NCBI RefSeq assembly: GCF_009931115.1
Contig: NZ_CP047491.1
Coordinates: 1,439,501 to 1,503,500, forward strand
DNA from: Microbulbifer hydrolyticus
GTDB lineage: Bacteria; Pseudomonadota; Gammaproteobacteria; Pseudomonadales; Cellvibrionaceae
Length of the DNA: 64,000 nt
Direction of reading: 5' to 3'
The stretch's first letter is position 1; each line of letters opens with the position of its first letter. Below, piece after piece: positions 52,936-64,000 of the stretch. The translations under genes and the position numbers were made by a program. The notes under the pieces were generated by a model that was not told the origin of the DNA, did not search any database, and saw only the letters and a list, made by a program, of their open reading frames with translations.

Positions 52936-53012
52936 ATCTGAATTCGCTTTAATTTTGAGCAGTATGCACGCCCGTGTCGCGGTGCTGCCCGCTCAGAACC
53001 TGCCTTCCATAG

Positions 53013-55004
<1,992 letters not shown>

Positions 55005-55040
55005 AACCGAGTCGACAGAAAGCACTAACCTTGATGCGAA

Positions 55041-55152
55041 GGCAGCGATGCGGGTAAGCCTTTGCCAGACCTTCTAAAACAGGGATGTTTTAGAAGAGCC
55101 CCCAGGGATGGGTTCACGGCGTGTCTGGCAAAGGCTTACCCGTAGCGCTGCC
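55041..55152 (+). repeat. Twin-hairpin intergenic element, copy D
   Basis: Arms 55041-55070 and 55123-55152 pair at 28 of 30 positions. Inner hairpin CTTCTAAAAC / GTTTTAGAAG with loop AGGGAT (55071-55096), then CCC AGGGAT GGG and TTCACGGCGT. It lies between thiC and thiO inside the thiamine operon, where it could stabilise or partly end the message. Confidence 0.92.
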
Positions 55153-55191
55153 GCCCATTAACTTGCCGAGTACGGGCCACGGGAATCACAA

Positions 55192-56277
55192 TTGGCACAA
55201 GCACAACTTAATATAGCGATAGCTGGAGCAGGCCTGATGGGCCGTTTACTGGCATGGCGTTTATCCGAAAAAGGCCTTCGTATAACCCTGTTCGAATCCG
55301 GCAGTCTCGAACAGCCGACGGGTGCCTGCCACACCGCCGCCGGTATGATTTCCCCGCTATCCGAATTGTTCCACTGCCCGCTGCGCATCTACCAACTGGG
55401 TATGCAAAGCCTGCAGTTTTGGCCTCAGTGGGTTCAGCAGCTGGAGTTGGCCACCGGCACAACCGTCGACTACCGCCAGTCCGGCAGCATCCTCATCGCC
55501 CACCCACAAGACCGCAGCGAACTCCTGCAATTCCAGCAGGAACTCATCGCAAAACTGGGTCATGAAAACCAGAGCCAATTGCAATGGCTGGACAATATCG
55601 CCCTGCATAAACTTGAACCGGAACTCGACCGCTTCGACCAGGGCTTGTACCTTGCCAGCGAAGCCGATATCGACAACAGAAAACTGCTCCCCGCCTTGCG
55701 CAAGGCACTGCAACAGAACCGCGTACAGCTCCGCGAAAATACCTCCGCCGAATGCCACCCGGGAACAGTCGAGACCGCCAATGGCTGTGAAGCATTCGAT
55801 ATCGTACTCGATACCCGCGGCCTCGGCGCCAGCAGTGCGGTGCCGGGGCTGCGTGGTGTGCGCGGTGAAGTCATGGTGGTGGAAACCCCGGAAGTGCAAC
55901 TCAATCGTCCCGTGCGCCTGCTGCACCCCCGGTATCAACTCTACGCCGTACCCAGAGCGGACAATCACACCGTTATCGGCGCGACCGAAATCGAAAGCGA
56001 AGACCTTTCGCCGATTTCCCTGCGCTCCACCATGGAACTGTCCAGCGCACTGTATTCGATTCATCCGGCCTTCGCCGAGGCGCGGGTGATCGAAACCCGG
56101 GTCAACTGCCGCCCGGCCACCATGGACAACCTGCCCATTGTGGATAGCACGCCCGGACTCATTCGCGTGAACGGACTTTTCCGCCACGGCTACCTGCTGG
56201 CGCCCGCGCTGGTGACACAGGCCGAAGCGGCAATCACGAAACAGATACAGAATTCTCTGATAGGAGAGGTGACCTGA
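55192..56277 (+). CDS. thiO: Glycine oxidase ThiO
   Basis: 361 residues. A DAO-type flavoprotein with the N-terminal FAD motif IAGAGLMGRLLAWRL and C-terminal NGLFRHGYLLAPAL. It oxidises glycine to iminoglycine (dehydroglycine) for thiazole formation. Start TTG 55192 is inferred; GGGAATCAC lies nearby as a weak ribosome binding site. No ATG exists near the FAD motif, so a non-ATG start is needed. Confidence 0.9.
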   Translation: MAQAQLNIAIAGAGLMGRLLAWRLSEKGLRITLFESGSLEQPTGACHTAAGMISPLSELFHCPLRIYQLGMQSLQFWPQWVQQLELATGTTVDYRQSGSILIAHPQDRSELLQFQQELIAKLGHENQSQLQWLDNIALHKLEPELDRFDQGLYLASEADIDNRKLLPALRKALQQNRVQLRENTSAECHPGTVETANGCEAFDIVLDTRGLGASSAVPGLRGVRGEVMVVETPEVQLNRPVRLLHPRYQLYAVPRADNHTVIGATEIESEDLSPISLRSTMELSSALYSIHPAFAEARVIETRVNCRPATMDNLPIVDSTPGLIRVNGLFRHGYLLAPALVTQAEAAITKQIQNSLIGEVT

Positions 56278-56477
56278 TGCAACTACTGGTCAATGGTGAA
56301 AACGTCACCGTCAACGAATGCGACACTGTCGCCACACTACTGCAACATCTCGGCTACCGCGGTGAAACCTTTGCTGTTGCCCGCAATGGCGATTTCGTGC
56401 CCCGGGCAGATTATGCCGATACGCGGCTCAACCATGGCGACAGCCTGGATATCGTCGCACCGGTGGTAGGAGGCTGA
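56277..56477 (+). CDS. thiS: Sulfur carrier protein ThiS
   Basis: 66 residues, ubiquitin-like fold ending in the required GG. The ATG shares one base with the thiO stop (TGATG). ThiF adenylates the C-terminal glycine, which then carries sulfur as thiocarboxylate to ThiG. Confidence 0.95.
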   Translation: MQLLVNGENVTVNECDTVATLLQHLGYRGETFAVARNGDFVPRADYADTRLNHGDSLDIVAPVVGG

Positions 56478-56479
56478 GC

Positions 56480-57289
56480 ATGGTCGATACATTGAAACTC
56501 TATGGCAATGCGTTCGGCAGCCGTCTTCTGGTGGGCACTGCACTCTACCCGTCGCCGGCGATCATGCGTGAATCCGTCGCCGCCTCCGGAGCGGAAATCA
56601 TCACCCTGTCGCTGCGTCGCCAGAACCCCGAGCAACAGCAGGGGAGAATGCTGTGGGACTATATCCGGGAGTCCGGCTGCCAGTTATTACCGAATACCGC
56701 AGGCTGCAAAACCCCGAAGGAAGTTATTGCACTGGCGGAAATGAGCCGGGAAATTTTTGGCACCGACTGGCTCAAGCTCGAAGTAATCGGCGACGACTAC
56801 AACCTGCAGCCGGATCCGTTCGGGCTGATTGAGGCAGCGCGGGAGCTGGTAAAGCGTGGCTTCAAGGTATTGCCATACTGCACCGACGACCTGGTGGTAT
56901 GCCGCAAACTGCTGGACGTTGGCTGTGAGGTACTGATGCCCTGGGGCTCGCCCATCGGCACGGGTCGCGGCCTGATGAACAAATACAACCTGCAGACCCT
57001 GCGCGAACGGTTGCCGGATACACCATTGATTATTGATGCCGGTATCGGCGCGCCGTCGCAGGCTGGGGAGGCCATGGAAATGGGGTTCGATGCGGTGCTG
57101 TTGAACACCGCCATCGCCCGGGCACAGAACCCGGTGCTGATGGCCCAGGCTTTCCGGCTCGCCATCGAAGCGGGCCGCGTCGCGCGTAATGCCGGACTCA
57201 TGCTGCAACGCCAGACCGCGAGCCCCAGTACACCCACGCTGGACATGCCGTTCTGGCAGCAGTCCATCAATGTCGGGGAAGAAGCATGA
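56480..57289 (+). CDS. thiG: Thiazole synthase ThiG
   Basis: 269 residues, TIM barrel. The family blocks [39 protein letters not shown] and [10 protein letters not shown] are present. It builds the thiazole phosphate from DXP, iminoglycine and ThiS thiocarboxylate. Starts two bases after thiS. Confidence 0.96.
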   Translation: MVDTLKLYGNAFGSRLLVGTALYPSPAIMRESVAASGAEIITLSLRRQNPEQQQGRMLWDYIRESGCQLLPNTAGCKTPKEVIALAEMSREIFGTDWLKLEVIGDDYNLQPDPFGLIEAARELVKRGFKVLPYCTDDLVVCRKLLDVGCEVLMPWGSPIGTGRGLMNKYNLQTLRERLPDTPLIIDAGIGAPSQAGEAMEMGFDAVLLNTAIARAQNPVLMAQAFRLAIEAGRVARNAGLMLQRQTASPSTPTLDMPFWQQSINVGEEA

Positions 57290-58839
57290 GCAGCATCGCC
57301 CCCCCGCGCCCAATTGTCTGGACCATTGCCGGCAGCGATTCCGGTGGCGGCGCGGGCATTCAGGCAGACCTGCTCACCCTGCACGACTTCGACGTTCACG
57401 GTTGCAGCGTCATCACCGCCAACACCGCACAGAACACCCTTGGGGTGCCGGCGATCAATGCGGTATCCGACGCGGTGTTGCAGTCCCAGCTGGACGCATT
57501 GATCGCGGACCTGAAACCGGCGGCAATCAAGATCGGCCTGCTGGCAAATGCCGGCCAGGTAAAACTGGTTGCAAAGTTTCTGCGCGGGGTGCGCGCGCAG
57601 GGTGACGCGATTCCCGTGGTCTACGACCCGGTAGCGGTGGCCACCAGCGGCGCCCACCTGACCGAAGACAGCACCGGCGCTGCCGTGCTGAATGAACTAT
57701 TGCCTCTGTGTGACCTGATTACCCCCAATGGCCAGGAGCTGGCGTGGCTGGCGCAGACCGATGCGGATACCGCGGAAGCGATTCTCGCCGCCGCACGCAA
57801 GGTGCGCGGCGATTTGCCATCCGCACTGCTGGTCACCGGCGGTCACTTTGAAATCGAGCCCAGCATCACCGCGGACCTGTTGTGCAGGGGGCACGACGAT
57901 ACGCTGGCCGAAGACTGGCTGATAGGGGAAAAAATTGAAACCGAAAACACCCACGGCACCGGTTGTACCCTGTCGTCGGCGATCGCAGCGCTATTGGCAA
58001 AGGGCTATCCGTTAAAAGACGCGTGTGTGGTGGCCAATGCCTATGTGCGTCATGGGCTGCGCACGGGGATCAGTGATCATATCGGCGCTGGCCCGGGGCC
58101 CGTCGGCCACTGTGGCTGGCCGGGTCAGTTGCGGGATTTCCCTCAGATACTGGTCAAGGGGAGTGAGCGGGCGAAGTGCTATGGTTGTTATTCGCCGCAG
58201 CAAGCGGCGAATTTTGCCGCTGAGTTTACGCACCCGGACAGCAATCGCCTTGGGCTCTACCCGGTAGTGGATTCGGTGGAATGGATCGAGAAGCTCGCGC
58301 GGGCCGGTGTGCGCACGCTGCAGTTGCGTATCAAACACCCCGGTGAGGATCTTCACCAGCAGATCGAGCGGGCCGTTGCCATTGGGCGGGACTATGACCT
58401 GCGCCTGTTTATCAACGATCACTGGGCGCTGGCGATCGAGTGTGGTGCTTACGGCGTACACCTGGGGCAAGAGGACCTGCAAAGCGCGGACCTGAAAGCC
58501 ATCCAGGCCGCAGGGCTGAAGCTCGGCATCAGTACTCATGGCTTTTTCGAGCTGTTATACGCGCACCAGTTCAGGCCGAGCTATCTCGCCATCGGTGCCA
58601 TCTATGCCACCAGCACCAAGGATATGAGCGGCCAGCTGCAGGGGCCGGAGAAACTCGCGAGGATGGTGGCGTTGCTGCCGGATTATGCACTGGTGGCCAT
58701 CGGCGGTATCAATAGTGAACGCGCGCCGGCGGTAGTGGCGAGCGGGGTAGGCAGTATCGCGGTGGTGACCGCGATCACCGAGGCACCGGATTACCGCCAG
58801 TCTGTGGCACAATTAACGACCCTGTTGGACGCGCAATAA
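57286..58839 (+). CDS. thiDE: Bifunctional ThiD-ThiE: HMP(-P) kinase and thiamine-phosphate synthase
   Basis: 517 residues. Residues 1-260: ThiD kinase with [17 protein letters not shown] near 15 and a [11 protein letters not shown] anion-hole motif near 224. Residues 310-517: ThiE barrel with LGLYPVVDS near 320, VHLGQEDL near 385 and AIGAI and GGIN motifs. The fusion joins two consecutive steps. The ATG overlaps the thiG stop by four bases. Confidence 0.95.
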   Translation: MSSIAPPRPIVWTIAGSDSGGGAGIQADLLTLHDFDVHGCSVITANTAQNTLGVPAINAVSDAVLQSQLDALIADLKPAAIKIGLLANAGQVKLVAKFLRGVRAQGDAIPVVYDPVAVATSGAHLTEDSTGAAVLNELLPLCDLITPNGQELAWLAQTDADTAEAILAAARKVRGDLPSALLVTGGHFEIEPSITADLLCRGHDDTLAEDWLIGEKIETENTHGTGCTLSSAIAALLAKGYPLKDACVVANAYVRHGLRTGISDHIGAGPGPVGHCGWPGQLRDFPQILVKGSERAKCYGCYSPQQAANFAAEFTHPDSNRLGLYPVVDSVEWIEKLARAGVRTLQLRIKHPGEDLHQQIERAVAIGRDYDLRLFINDHWALAIECGAYGVHLGQEDLQSADLKAIQAAGLKLGISTHGFFELLYAHQFRPSYLAIGAIYATSTKDMSGQLQGPEKLARMVALLPDYALVAIGGINSERAPAVVASGVGSIAVVTAITEAPDYRQSVAQLTTLLDAQ

Positions 58840-58852
58840 TCGGAGTGCCGCC

Positions 58853-59617
58853 ATGTTGAGTCGCAAGCAGCTGCAGCGCTACAGCCGTCAGATCATGCTG
58901 CCACAGATCGGAGAAACCGGTCAGGAGAGGCTTGGGGCGGCGAAGGTCATGATTGTGGGGCTGGGCGGCCTGGGTAGCCCGGCAGCGCTGTATCTGGCCG
59001 CTGCCGGGGTCGGTGAGCTGCATCTGGTGGATGGTGACCATGTCGAAATTTCAAATCTGCAGCGACAGGTTCTGTTCAAGACCAACCACCGCGGTAAGGA
59101 CAAGGCGCAGGTCGCCGCCCAGCAACTGACCGCGGCCAACCCGGAAATTCGGGTGCAGGCCCACTGCCGCATGGCGGATGCGGCATGGCTGGCGGGGTTC
59201 CTGAAAGAAGGGAACTTTGACCTGGTCCTCGACTGCACCGATAACCTGGATATCCGCCATGTCATCAATCGTGTGTGTCGGGACGCGAAGGTCCCGGTCA
59301 TCATGGCATCGGTGCGCGGCTTTTCCGGACAACTGGTGAGCTTTGATTTCCGCAGCGCAGGCAGCCCCTGTTACGCCTGTCTGTTTCCTCCCCAGGATCG
59401 CGATAATGACCTGCCGGAAGCCGAGAACTGTTCCACGGTCGGCGTCATTGGCCCGGCACTCGGGATTATGGGGAGTGCCCAGGCTCTGGAGGCGATCAAA
59501 TTATTGGCCGGGCTGACACTGTCCAGCCTGAACCGGCTGCAGCTGTTTGAAGCCGGGACACTTGAGTGGCGAACACTGGCGCTGCCCGTAAGCAAGACTT
59601 GCCCTGTGTGCGTATAA
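58853..59617 (+). CDS. thiF: ThiS adenylyltransferase ThiF (MoeB/ThiF family)
   Basis: 254 residues. Nucleotide loop GLGGLGSPAALYL near 36, conserved RYSRQI at the start, an adenylation-linked cysteine in NCSTVG near 184 and zinc cysteines CYAC near 172 and CPVC at the very end. Place at the end of the thi operon makes ThiF the likely role, but MoeB cannot be excluded from sequence alone. Confidence 0.88.
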   Translation: MLSRKQLQRYSRQIMLPQIGETGQERLGAAKVMIVGLGGLGSPAALYLAAAGVGELHLVDGDHVEISNLQRQVLFKTNHRGKDKAQVAAQQLTAANPEIRVQAHCRMADAAWLAGFLKEGNFDLVLDCTDNLDIRHVINRVCRDAKVPVIMASVRGFSGQLVSFDFRSAGSPCYACLFPPQDRDNDLPEAENCSTVGVIGPALGIMGSAQALEAIKLLAGLTLSSLNRLQLFEAGTLEWRTLALPVSKTCPVCV

Positions 59618-59660
59618 CCAGTAAAACTGGTGCAACGATAAATCAACGCAGGGAAGTCTC

Positions 59661-60089
59661 TTGTCACCTTACAATCCGCCGTATAAAAAGTTTTCCGGTT
59701 TTTTTGCAGTGACCCTATTTACCTTCACGCTCCTTGGTTGTTCGGAAAGCGATCCGCGATCCGCCGCTGAGCCACAGCCCGCGGCACACGATGACGCGAT
59801 CGAGGAAGTGGAAACCCAGCCGGTCACCGAGCTTGACCAGGTGCATATTTCCGAACAGTTACTGGATACCTATCGCACGACTTGTGGCAATTGCCACGAG
59901 CGCGGCGTCGTAGGTGCACCCAAAACCGGTGATGTCGCCGCATGGGCGCCTCGTATGGCGCGGGGAATGGACACTCTGGTGGTGCATGTGCGGGAGGGGT
60001 ATAAGACAATGCCTCCGGCCGGGCTTTGTTACAGCTGCTCCGATGAAGATTTCGCCGAGCTTATCGGTTATATGGCGACACCGAAGTAA
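59661..60089 (+). CDS. Cytochrome c5-like lipoprotein
   Basis: 142 residues. TTG start with GGGAAG upstream. Lipobox FTLLGC (cysteine near residue 27) and an acidic linker, then a class I cytochrome c domain with CGNCH near residue 75, methionine ligand in TMPPAG near 116 and an extra CYSC near 121, as in cytochrome c5. It should carry electrons at the periplasmic face of the membrane. Confidence 0.87.
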   Translation: MSPYNPPYKKFSGFFAVTLFTFTLLGCSESDPRSAAEPQPAAHDDAIEEVETQPVTELDQVHISEQLLDTYRTTCGNCHERGVVGAPKTGDVAAWAPRMARGMDTLVVHVREGYKTMPPAGLCYSCSDEDFAELIGYMATPK

Positions 60090-60132
60090 TCGCTAGCAGT
60101 AGTCACACTTTAATACACCCATCAAACCACAA

Positions 60133-60151
60133 GCCGGCCTCCAGGGCCGGC
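60133..60151. terminator. Inverted repeat between convergent genes
   Basis: GCCGGCC (60133-60139) and GGCCGGC (60145-60151) flank a 5-base loop, with no T run. Could be a weak terminator between the cytochrome and PilJ-domain genes. Confidence 0.4.
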
Positions 60152-60185
60152 CTGCTCCCTGTATTTCACTCAGCGGGTATTTCGC

Positions 60186-61010
60186 TTAGCGGGATGCGAT
60201 TTCGACGGCGTTCAGCAATTCTGCATACTGGCCGGTAACTACATTCATATTGCGCAGCATGATATCGGTGGTGCCGGTAACCACATGAATCTGGCGTGCT
60301 TCTGACATATGCATTTCCCCATCAAAACCACGGCTCGCATAATTCAGGTGCCCCTGGGTTTTCCTGAGATTACGCGTGATTTCCGGGGTGTTCAGCGGGC
60401 TTTGCAGCAGGAATGCCAGCATCTGTTCGAACTCCGCCAGATCTTCGTACAGAAGTTTTGTTCCTTCACTGCCTGCGACGCCCCAGAACTGCGCGACATA
60501 GTTTTTGGCGATCCGTTGTGACAGCATGCGCTGACGACCCGAGACATTTACCAGTTCTGCGCTGCTGTGATTGGCCAGTGCCTGCAAGCGCATGACGTAA
60601 GTATGTGCTGCGGGTAGCAAGGTATTACTGTGCTTGAAAAGCTCCGCCGCGTTGAACTTATTGACAGGTTGCCGTGCTATTGCGGCGAAAGCCTGCCATT
60701 CGTTCTGCACCCGTTTGAGCGTACTACGTACCGGTGCTGCCGGTTCAAAGGCCAACAGCTGTCCCAGGTTGCGCTCGAATTCGGCCATCGAACGCTGGAA
60801 CACCTGCTGGTGTTTTTCGCTCTGCGGTTGTATGCCACGCAGGATATACGCCTGGGTAATCCGCTGTGAGAGCATGCGTTGTCGGCCGGCCATATTGATG
60901 GCGTCGCCCATATTGAAACCGGTATGGGTTGGCGTTGCTTCCGCAGCGATTACGCTACTGTTTAATGGAAATAGCCCAAACAGCAGTATCAGGGCAAAAG
61001 CGTATTTCAT
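60186..61010 (-). CDS. Periplasmic tandem PilJ (type IV pili MCP-type) domain protein
   Basis: 274 residues. Signal peptide of about 21 residues ending VIAA-E, no further membrane helix. Two PilJ-type domains, each with GRQRMLSQRI (near residues 43 and 158). The PilJ domain resembles the nitrate-sensing region of NarX/NarQ. Its place beside the nitrate transport genes suggests it binds or signals nitrate in the periplasm. ATG 61010 is chosen because it gives the signal; an earlier in-frame start exists. The role is inferred. Confidence 0.83.
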   Translation of the reverse strand: MKYAFALILLFGLFPLNSSVIAAEATPTHTGFNMGDAINMAGRQRMLSQRITQAYILRGIQPQSEKHQQVFQRSMAEFERNLGQLLAFEPAAPVRSTLKRVQNEWQAFAAIARQPVNKFNAAELFKHSNTLLPAAHTYVMRLQALANHSSAELVNVSGRQRMLSQRIAKNYVAQFWGVAGSEGTKLLYEDLAEFEQMLAFLLQSPLNTPEITRNLRKTQGHLNYASRGFDGEMHMSEARQIHVVTGTTDIMLRNMNVVTGQYAELLNAVEIASR

Positions 61011-61045
61011 CTTTACCTTCCTGAGTCTGAAAATGAGGGAGGGGA

Positions 61046-61070
61046 AAAAGGCCCGGCCTTGCGGCCGGGG
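61046..61070 (-). terminator. Rho-independent terminator after the porin gene
   Basis: On the minus strand CCCGGCC, loop GCAA, GGCCGGG followed by a T run, about 50 bases after the porin stop and before the PilJ-domain gene. Partial read-through could still express the latter. Confidence 0.75.
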
Positions 61071-61119
61071 AAGGCTCAACGAGTGGGTTGGGTTACTTCT
61101 GCTTATCCTGTGAGCAGGA

Positions 61120-62364
61120 TCAGAATTGGGCCGCCGCTGTCAGCCACAGCTTGTTGGTATCTACGCTGAAGTCGTCCGCGCTGTAGCTGCTGTACTTCAT
61201 GCTGAGGTTGACGCCGGCCAGCTTGCCCGCCACCAGGAAGCCCGCTTCACTACCCAGCTTATCCATACCGGATACGCTGCTGTCGTCGGAGCTCAGCTGG
61301 TGGTAGTTCAACGCAAGCTTGACGCCACCGAGGCTGGTGCCGGCTGTGAGATAGACATCTTCGATACCGCCGGCAATATTGCCGGTGCCGCCGCCGAGGA
61401 ACTTGTCGCTCCAGCCCTGGAATTTGTGCAGGGTGGCAAGTGGCGTGATGAACTGACCATCCGCACCGTCGGCGCCCAGCAGTTCATAGCCGGCGGCGAG
61501 AGTGATTGTGCCAAGCTTATAGCTGCCCTCTGCCAGCACATAGTCGGCGTCATAGTTCGCCGGGTTATTGGCTGCGGCGGATTGGGTGGCGTATTCCAGT
61601 GCATAGCTCAGGTCGGACTTGCTGCCGGCAAAGCGCACACCATAGGTATCGGTGGAGAAGGCAGCCGCATCTTCGTTGTCGATCAGGTAGGCGTAGCCAA
61701 TCAGCGCGCCGGCGGAAAGTCCCGTGTATTTCGCGTTTAGCAGGTAGGTGTCATTGGTGTGGTCACCCACAGGGCTGTCTTCGCCAAAGATACGGTTCAC
61801 GTTGCGGATACGAGCGAGGAACAGGGTGGTGTCTTCGAGGCTGGTATTACTGGCACTGAAGCCGTCGTAGGTCTGTTCGTTCTGACGGAAACCGACGCCG
61901 CCGACGAAGCGCTGGTTGTCCAGCAGGATACGCTGGCGCCCATATTTGAACGTGGTCGCGCCGGTAGTGTATGCGAGGTAAGCCTGATTGACCTCGGTAC
62001 CTTCGGGGTCACCCACGCCGCCTTCAAACTCGGTAATGTGGGTGACATCGTCCATCTCGATCAGGGTGCTGAAGCCCTCGTAAGCGGCGGACGCAAAGGT
62101 GAGGCGGGTTTTCACACTGGTGAGATCTACATCGTTGCCGTCGACATCGACCATCTCGGTGCGCGCCCGAAAGCTGAGGGTCGCTTCACCCTGTGCCAGT
62201 GCGTCCCCAACGCTGGTGACCGCGGGCGCTTCGGTTTCCGTCATTTCCTGCGCGAGCGCGGGGGCGGTGGCCGAGGCTGCACCGAGTGCGCCGATGGCGA
62301 GAGCCAGCGTCCGGCGTTGCAGGACAGTCTGGAAAGTTGTGGTCAGAAGCTTTTGGTTTTTCAT
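61120..62364 (-). CDS. Outer membrane porin, alginate-export-like
   Basis: 414 residues. Signal peptide of about 39 residues ending APALAQ-E. The mature protein is rich in alternating beta strands, ending in a terminal phenylalanine (LTAAAQF), the usual barrel insertion signal. A KYGRQRILLDNQRFVG segment near 140 is typical of the alginate-export/OprE-like porin family. It sits upstream of the nitrate ABC genes in transcription order after them, so nitrate or another small anion is a plausible cargo. Confidence 0.82.
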   Translation of the reverse strand: MKNQKLLTTTFQTVLQRRTLALAIGALGAASATAPALAQEMTETEAPAVTSVGDALAQGEATLSFRARTEMVDVDGNDVDLTSVKTRLTFASAAYEGFSTLIEMDDVTHITEFEGGVGDPEGTEVNQAYLAYTTGATTFKYGRQRILLDNQRFVGGVGFRQNEQTYDGFSASNTSLEDTTLFLARIRNVNRIFGEDSPVGDHTNDTYLLNAKYTGLSAGALIGYAYLIDNEDAAAFSTDTYGVRFAGSKSDLSYALEYATQSAAANNPANYDADYVLAEGSYKLGTITLAAGYELLGADGADGQFITPLATLHKFQGWSDKFLGGGTGNIAGGIEDVYLTAGTSLGGVKLALNYHQLSSDDSSVSGMDKLGSEAGFLVAGKLAGVNLSMKYSSYSADDFSVDTNKLWLTAAAQF

Positions 62365-62502
62365 GTTGTTTTCCTTGTATAGGAGATTCAGTTAATTCCT
62401 TCAGGCCGTCGCGTATGGAATCTGGCGCAGGCCCCCCCGATCGGCGCTGTTGGACCGGCGCCGGCCAGGCAACTTGATGATTCAAACAAAGTCGGCTTTT
62501 GA

Positions 62503-63390
62503 TCAGGCCGCGTTGTCTACGGTTTCGGTCTCGGATGCCGTATGCTGTGTGGCAGCCGGGCGTGCGGCTTCCGCTTTTTTGTCTTTGCGTTTGCTGGTGG
62601 GGACATCCGGTTTACTATGGCGTTCGTGCAGGAACTTCAGCACCTTGGCCCGGTACTTGTTGTATAGCTGGTCATCGGCCAATTCCAGCCGATGACGCGG
62701 ACGCTCCAGGTCCACGCTGAGGATTTCACCGATGGTGGCGGCGGGGCCATTGGTCATCATCACGATGCGGTCCGACAGAAGAACGGCTTCATCCACGTCG
62801 TGCGTAATCATGATCACGGTATTGTTCAGTTCGGCCTGAATTTCCATCAGCGAATCCTGCATATGCGCGCGGGTGAGTGCATCCAGTGCACCGAACGGCT
62901 CGTCCATCAGCAGTACCTTGGGCTGCATGGCGAGCGCGCGGGCAATGCCGACACGCTGCTTCATCCCGCCGGAAATTTCTCCTGGGCGTTTATGCATGGC
63001 ATGGCCCATATGCACCAGCTCAAGGTTATGCTCGATCCACTGGCGCATTTCCCCTTTGGATTTACTCTTGCCAAATACCTGCTTTACCGCGAGCTCGACA
63101 TTTTCATAAGCAGTGAGCCATGGCAGCAGGGAGTGATTCTGGAAGACCACTGCGCGCTCCGGCCCCGGTTCGGTCACTTCCTTTCCGTTCAGGATGACGC
63201 CGCCACGGGTGGCCTGGTAGAGGCCTGCGACCACATTCAGCACGGTGGATTTGCCGCAGCCGGAATGGCCGATCAATGAAACGAACTCGCCTTGCTGTAT
63301 CTTCAGATCCACATCCCGCAGTGCAGTAAATGGCCCCTTGGGCGTGGGGAATTCCATATCAATGTGGCTGATATCCAGAAGTACACTCAT
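62503..63390 (-). CDS. nrtD: Nitrate-type ABC transporter ATP-binding protein
   Basis: 295 residues. ATPase domain with Walker [10 protein letters not shown] near 41, [20 protein letters not shown] near 85, signature ISGGMKQR near 148 and Walker [15 protein letters not shown]. This matches the NrtD/NrtC subfamily (nitrate, bicarbonate or taurine-type). A polar C-terminal tail of about 35 residues is extra. Follows the permease gene by about 50 bases. Confidence 0.88.
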   Translation of the reverse strand: MSVLLDISHIDMEFPTPKGPFTALRDVDLKIQQGEFVSLIGHSGCGKSTVLNVVAGLYQATRGGVILNGKEVTEPGPERAVVFQNHSLLPWLTAYENVELAVKQVFGKSKSKGEMRQWIEHNLELVHMGHAMHKRPGEISGGMKQRVGIARALAMQPKVLLMDEPFGALDALTRAHMQDSLMEIQAELNNTVIMITHDVDEAVLLSDRIVMMTNGPAATIGEILSVDLERPRHRLELADDQLYNKYRAKVLKFLHERHSKPDVPTSKRKDKKAEAARPAATQHTASETETVDNAA

Positions 63391-63442
63391 TGTCCTGATC
63401 TCCGAAAAATAGTTTCGATTCTGTGCTGATGGATTTGCCGGG

Positions 63443-64000
63443 TTAGTGCGCAGCCGCGTTGTCCCAGGAAACCAGCTTCTGCAGCGCCAGCATGCCGCGG
63501 TCCAGCAGGAAGCCGATAAAGCCGATCACCAGTACCGCTGTCATGATGCGGGCAAGGGAGTCGGAGCTGCCGTTCTGGAATTCATCCCAGACAAACTTTC
63601 CGAGACCGGGGTTTTGCGCCAGCATTTCCGCCGCGATCAGTACCATCCAGGCCACGCCCAGTGACAGGCGCATGCCAGTAAAAATCATTGGAACCGATGC
63701 GGGCAGTACAATTTTCTGCACGTGACGCAGGGCTGGCAGGCGCAGCACCTTGCTCACATTCACCAGGTCGTTGTCGATACTGGCAACACCAACCGCGGTA
63801 TTGATCACCATCGGCCACAGGCAACACAGGGTGACGGTGATCATTGAGTTAAGGAAAGATTTCGCCACCAGCGGTTCGGGGGTTGTGTACACCGCGGACA
63901 CCACCATGGTCACCAGTGGTAGCCACGCCAACGGCGATACTGGCTTGAATATCTGTACGATAGGGTTGATGGCGCTGTTCAGTGACTTACTGAGACCAAC
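63443..64000 (-). CDS. nrtB: Nitrate-type ABC transporter permease (partial)
   Basis: The frame is open to the edge of the window; 185 residues of the C-terminal part are seen and the start lies beyond base 64000. The conserved [14 protein letters not shown] and a permease EAA loop ([21 protein letters not shown]...) are present with about four helices. It is the membrane partner of the NrtD-type ATPase. The substrate-binding protein is expected further right. Confidence 0.87.
   Translation of the reverse strand, partial: VGLSKSLNSAINPIVQIFKPVSPLAWLPLVTMVVSAVYTTPEPLVAKSFLNSMITVTLCCLWPMVINTAVGVASIDNDLVNVSKVLRLPALRHVQKIVLPASVPMIFTGMRLSLGVAWMVLIAAEMLAQNPGLGKFVWDEFQNGSSDSLARIMTAVLVIGFIGFLLDRGMLALQKLVSWDNAAAH

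Overview
The window looks like a chromosome segment from a marine gammaproteobacterium, most like Microbulbifer or another Cellvibrionales member. The reasons are a large sedentary integron array next to G+C-rich core genes, a sodium-pumping oxaloacetate decarboxylase, a gammaproteobacterial dnaE-accA pair and a Thi box-controlled thiamine operon. The genus is inferred from overall character and was not tested by any search.

Bases 1-16139 are a chromosomal integron cassette array, visibly richer in A+T than the rest. I count 31 attC sites, 30 complete single-gene cassettes and the tail of one more. All genes and attC sites read on the + strand, so the integrase and attI should lie to the left, outside the window. 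Most attC sites are 144-145 bp and fall into a few close families; several are much shorter (46-94 bp). Nearly all cassette products are small and unknown. By eye 15 of 30 are membrane proteins and 8 are secreted or lipoproteins. Recognisable folds are an MltR-like protein, a DUF1871-like protein, an ankyrin protein, a TonB C-terminal-like domain, an ExbD-like periplasmic domain and several zinc ribbons. I see no resistance gene and no recognisable toxin-antitoxin pair.

From 16.3 kb the core chromosome begins: a 1271-residue ferredoxin / FAD-NADP reductase / molybdopterin oxidoreductase fusion with a divergent AraC-type regulator, tRNA-Arg(ACG), dusC, the oadGAB sodium pump, a DjlA-like co-chaperone, bolA, a YbbN-type thioredoxin, a NIF3-like protein, two Nudix hydrolases, an Atm1-type ABC exporter, an M49-like lipoprotein peptidase, an Ada/AlkA alkylation-repair fusion overlapping ogt, a gamma carbonic anhydrase, dnaE and accA.

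From 43 kb come a secreted discoidin/di-heme protein, a tightly overlapping three-gene unit (AMP/thymidine phosphorylase family, PRPP synthetase homologue, MBL/beta-CASP hydrolase), a TauE/SafE permease, an aldehyde dehydrogenase, a TPP riboswitch with thiC-thiO-thiS-thiG-thiDE-thiF, a cytochrome c5-like lipoprotein, and at the right edge a nitrate-uptake group (periplasmic tandem PilJ protein, porin, NrtD-type ATPase, partial NrtB-type permease).

The most interesting non-coding signal outside the integron is a family of four intergenic elements (37633-37743, 37841-37951, 52638-52731, 55041-55152). Each has long complementary arms of unrelated sequence enclosing two hairpins that share an AGGGAT-type loop. 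Stem sequences differ between copies but stay paired, which indicates a conserved structure.
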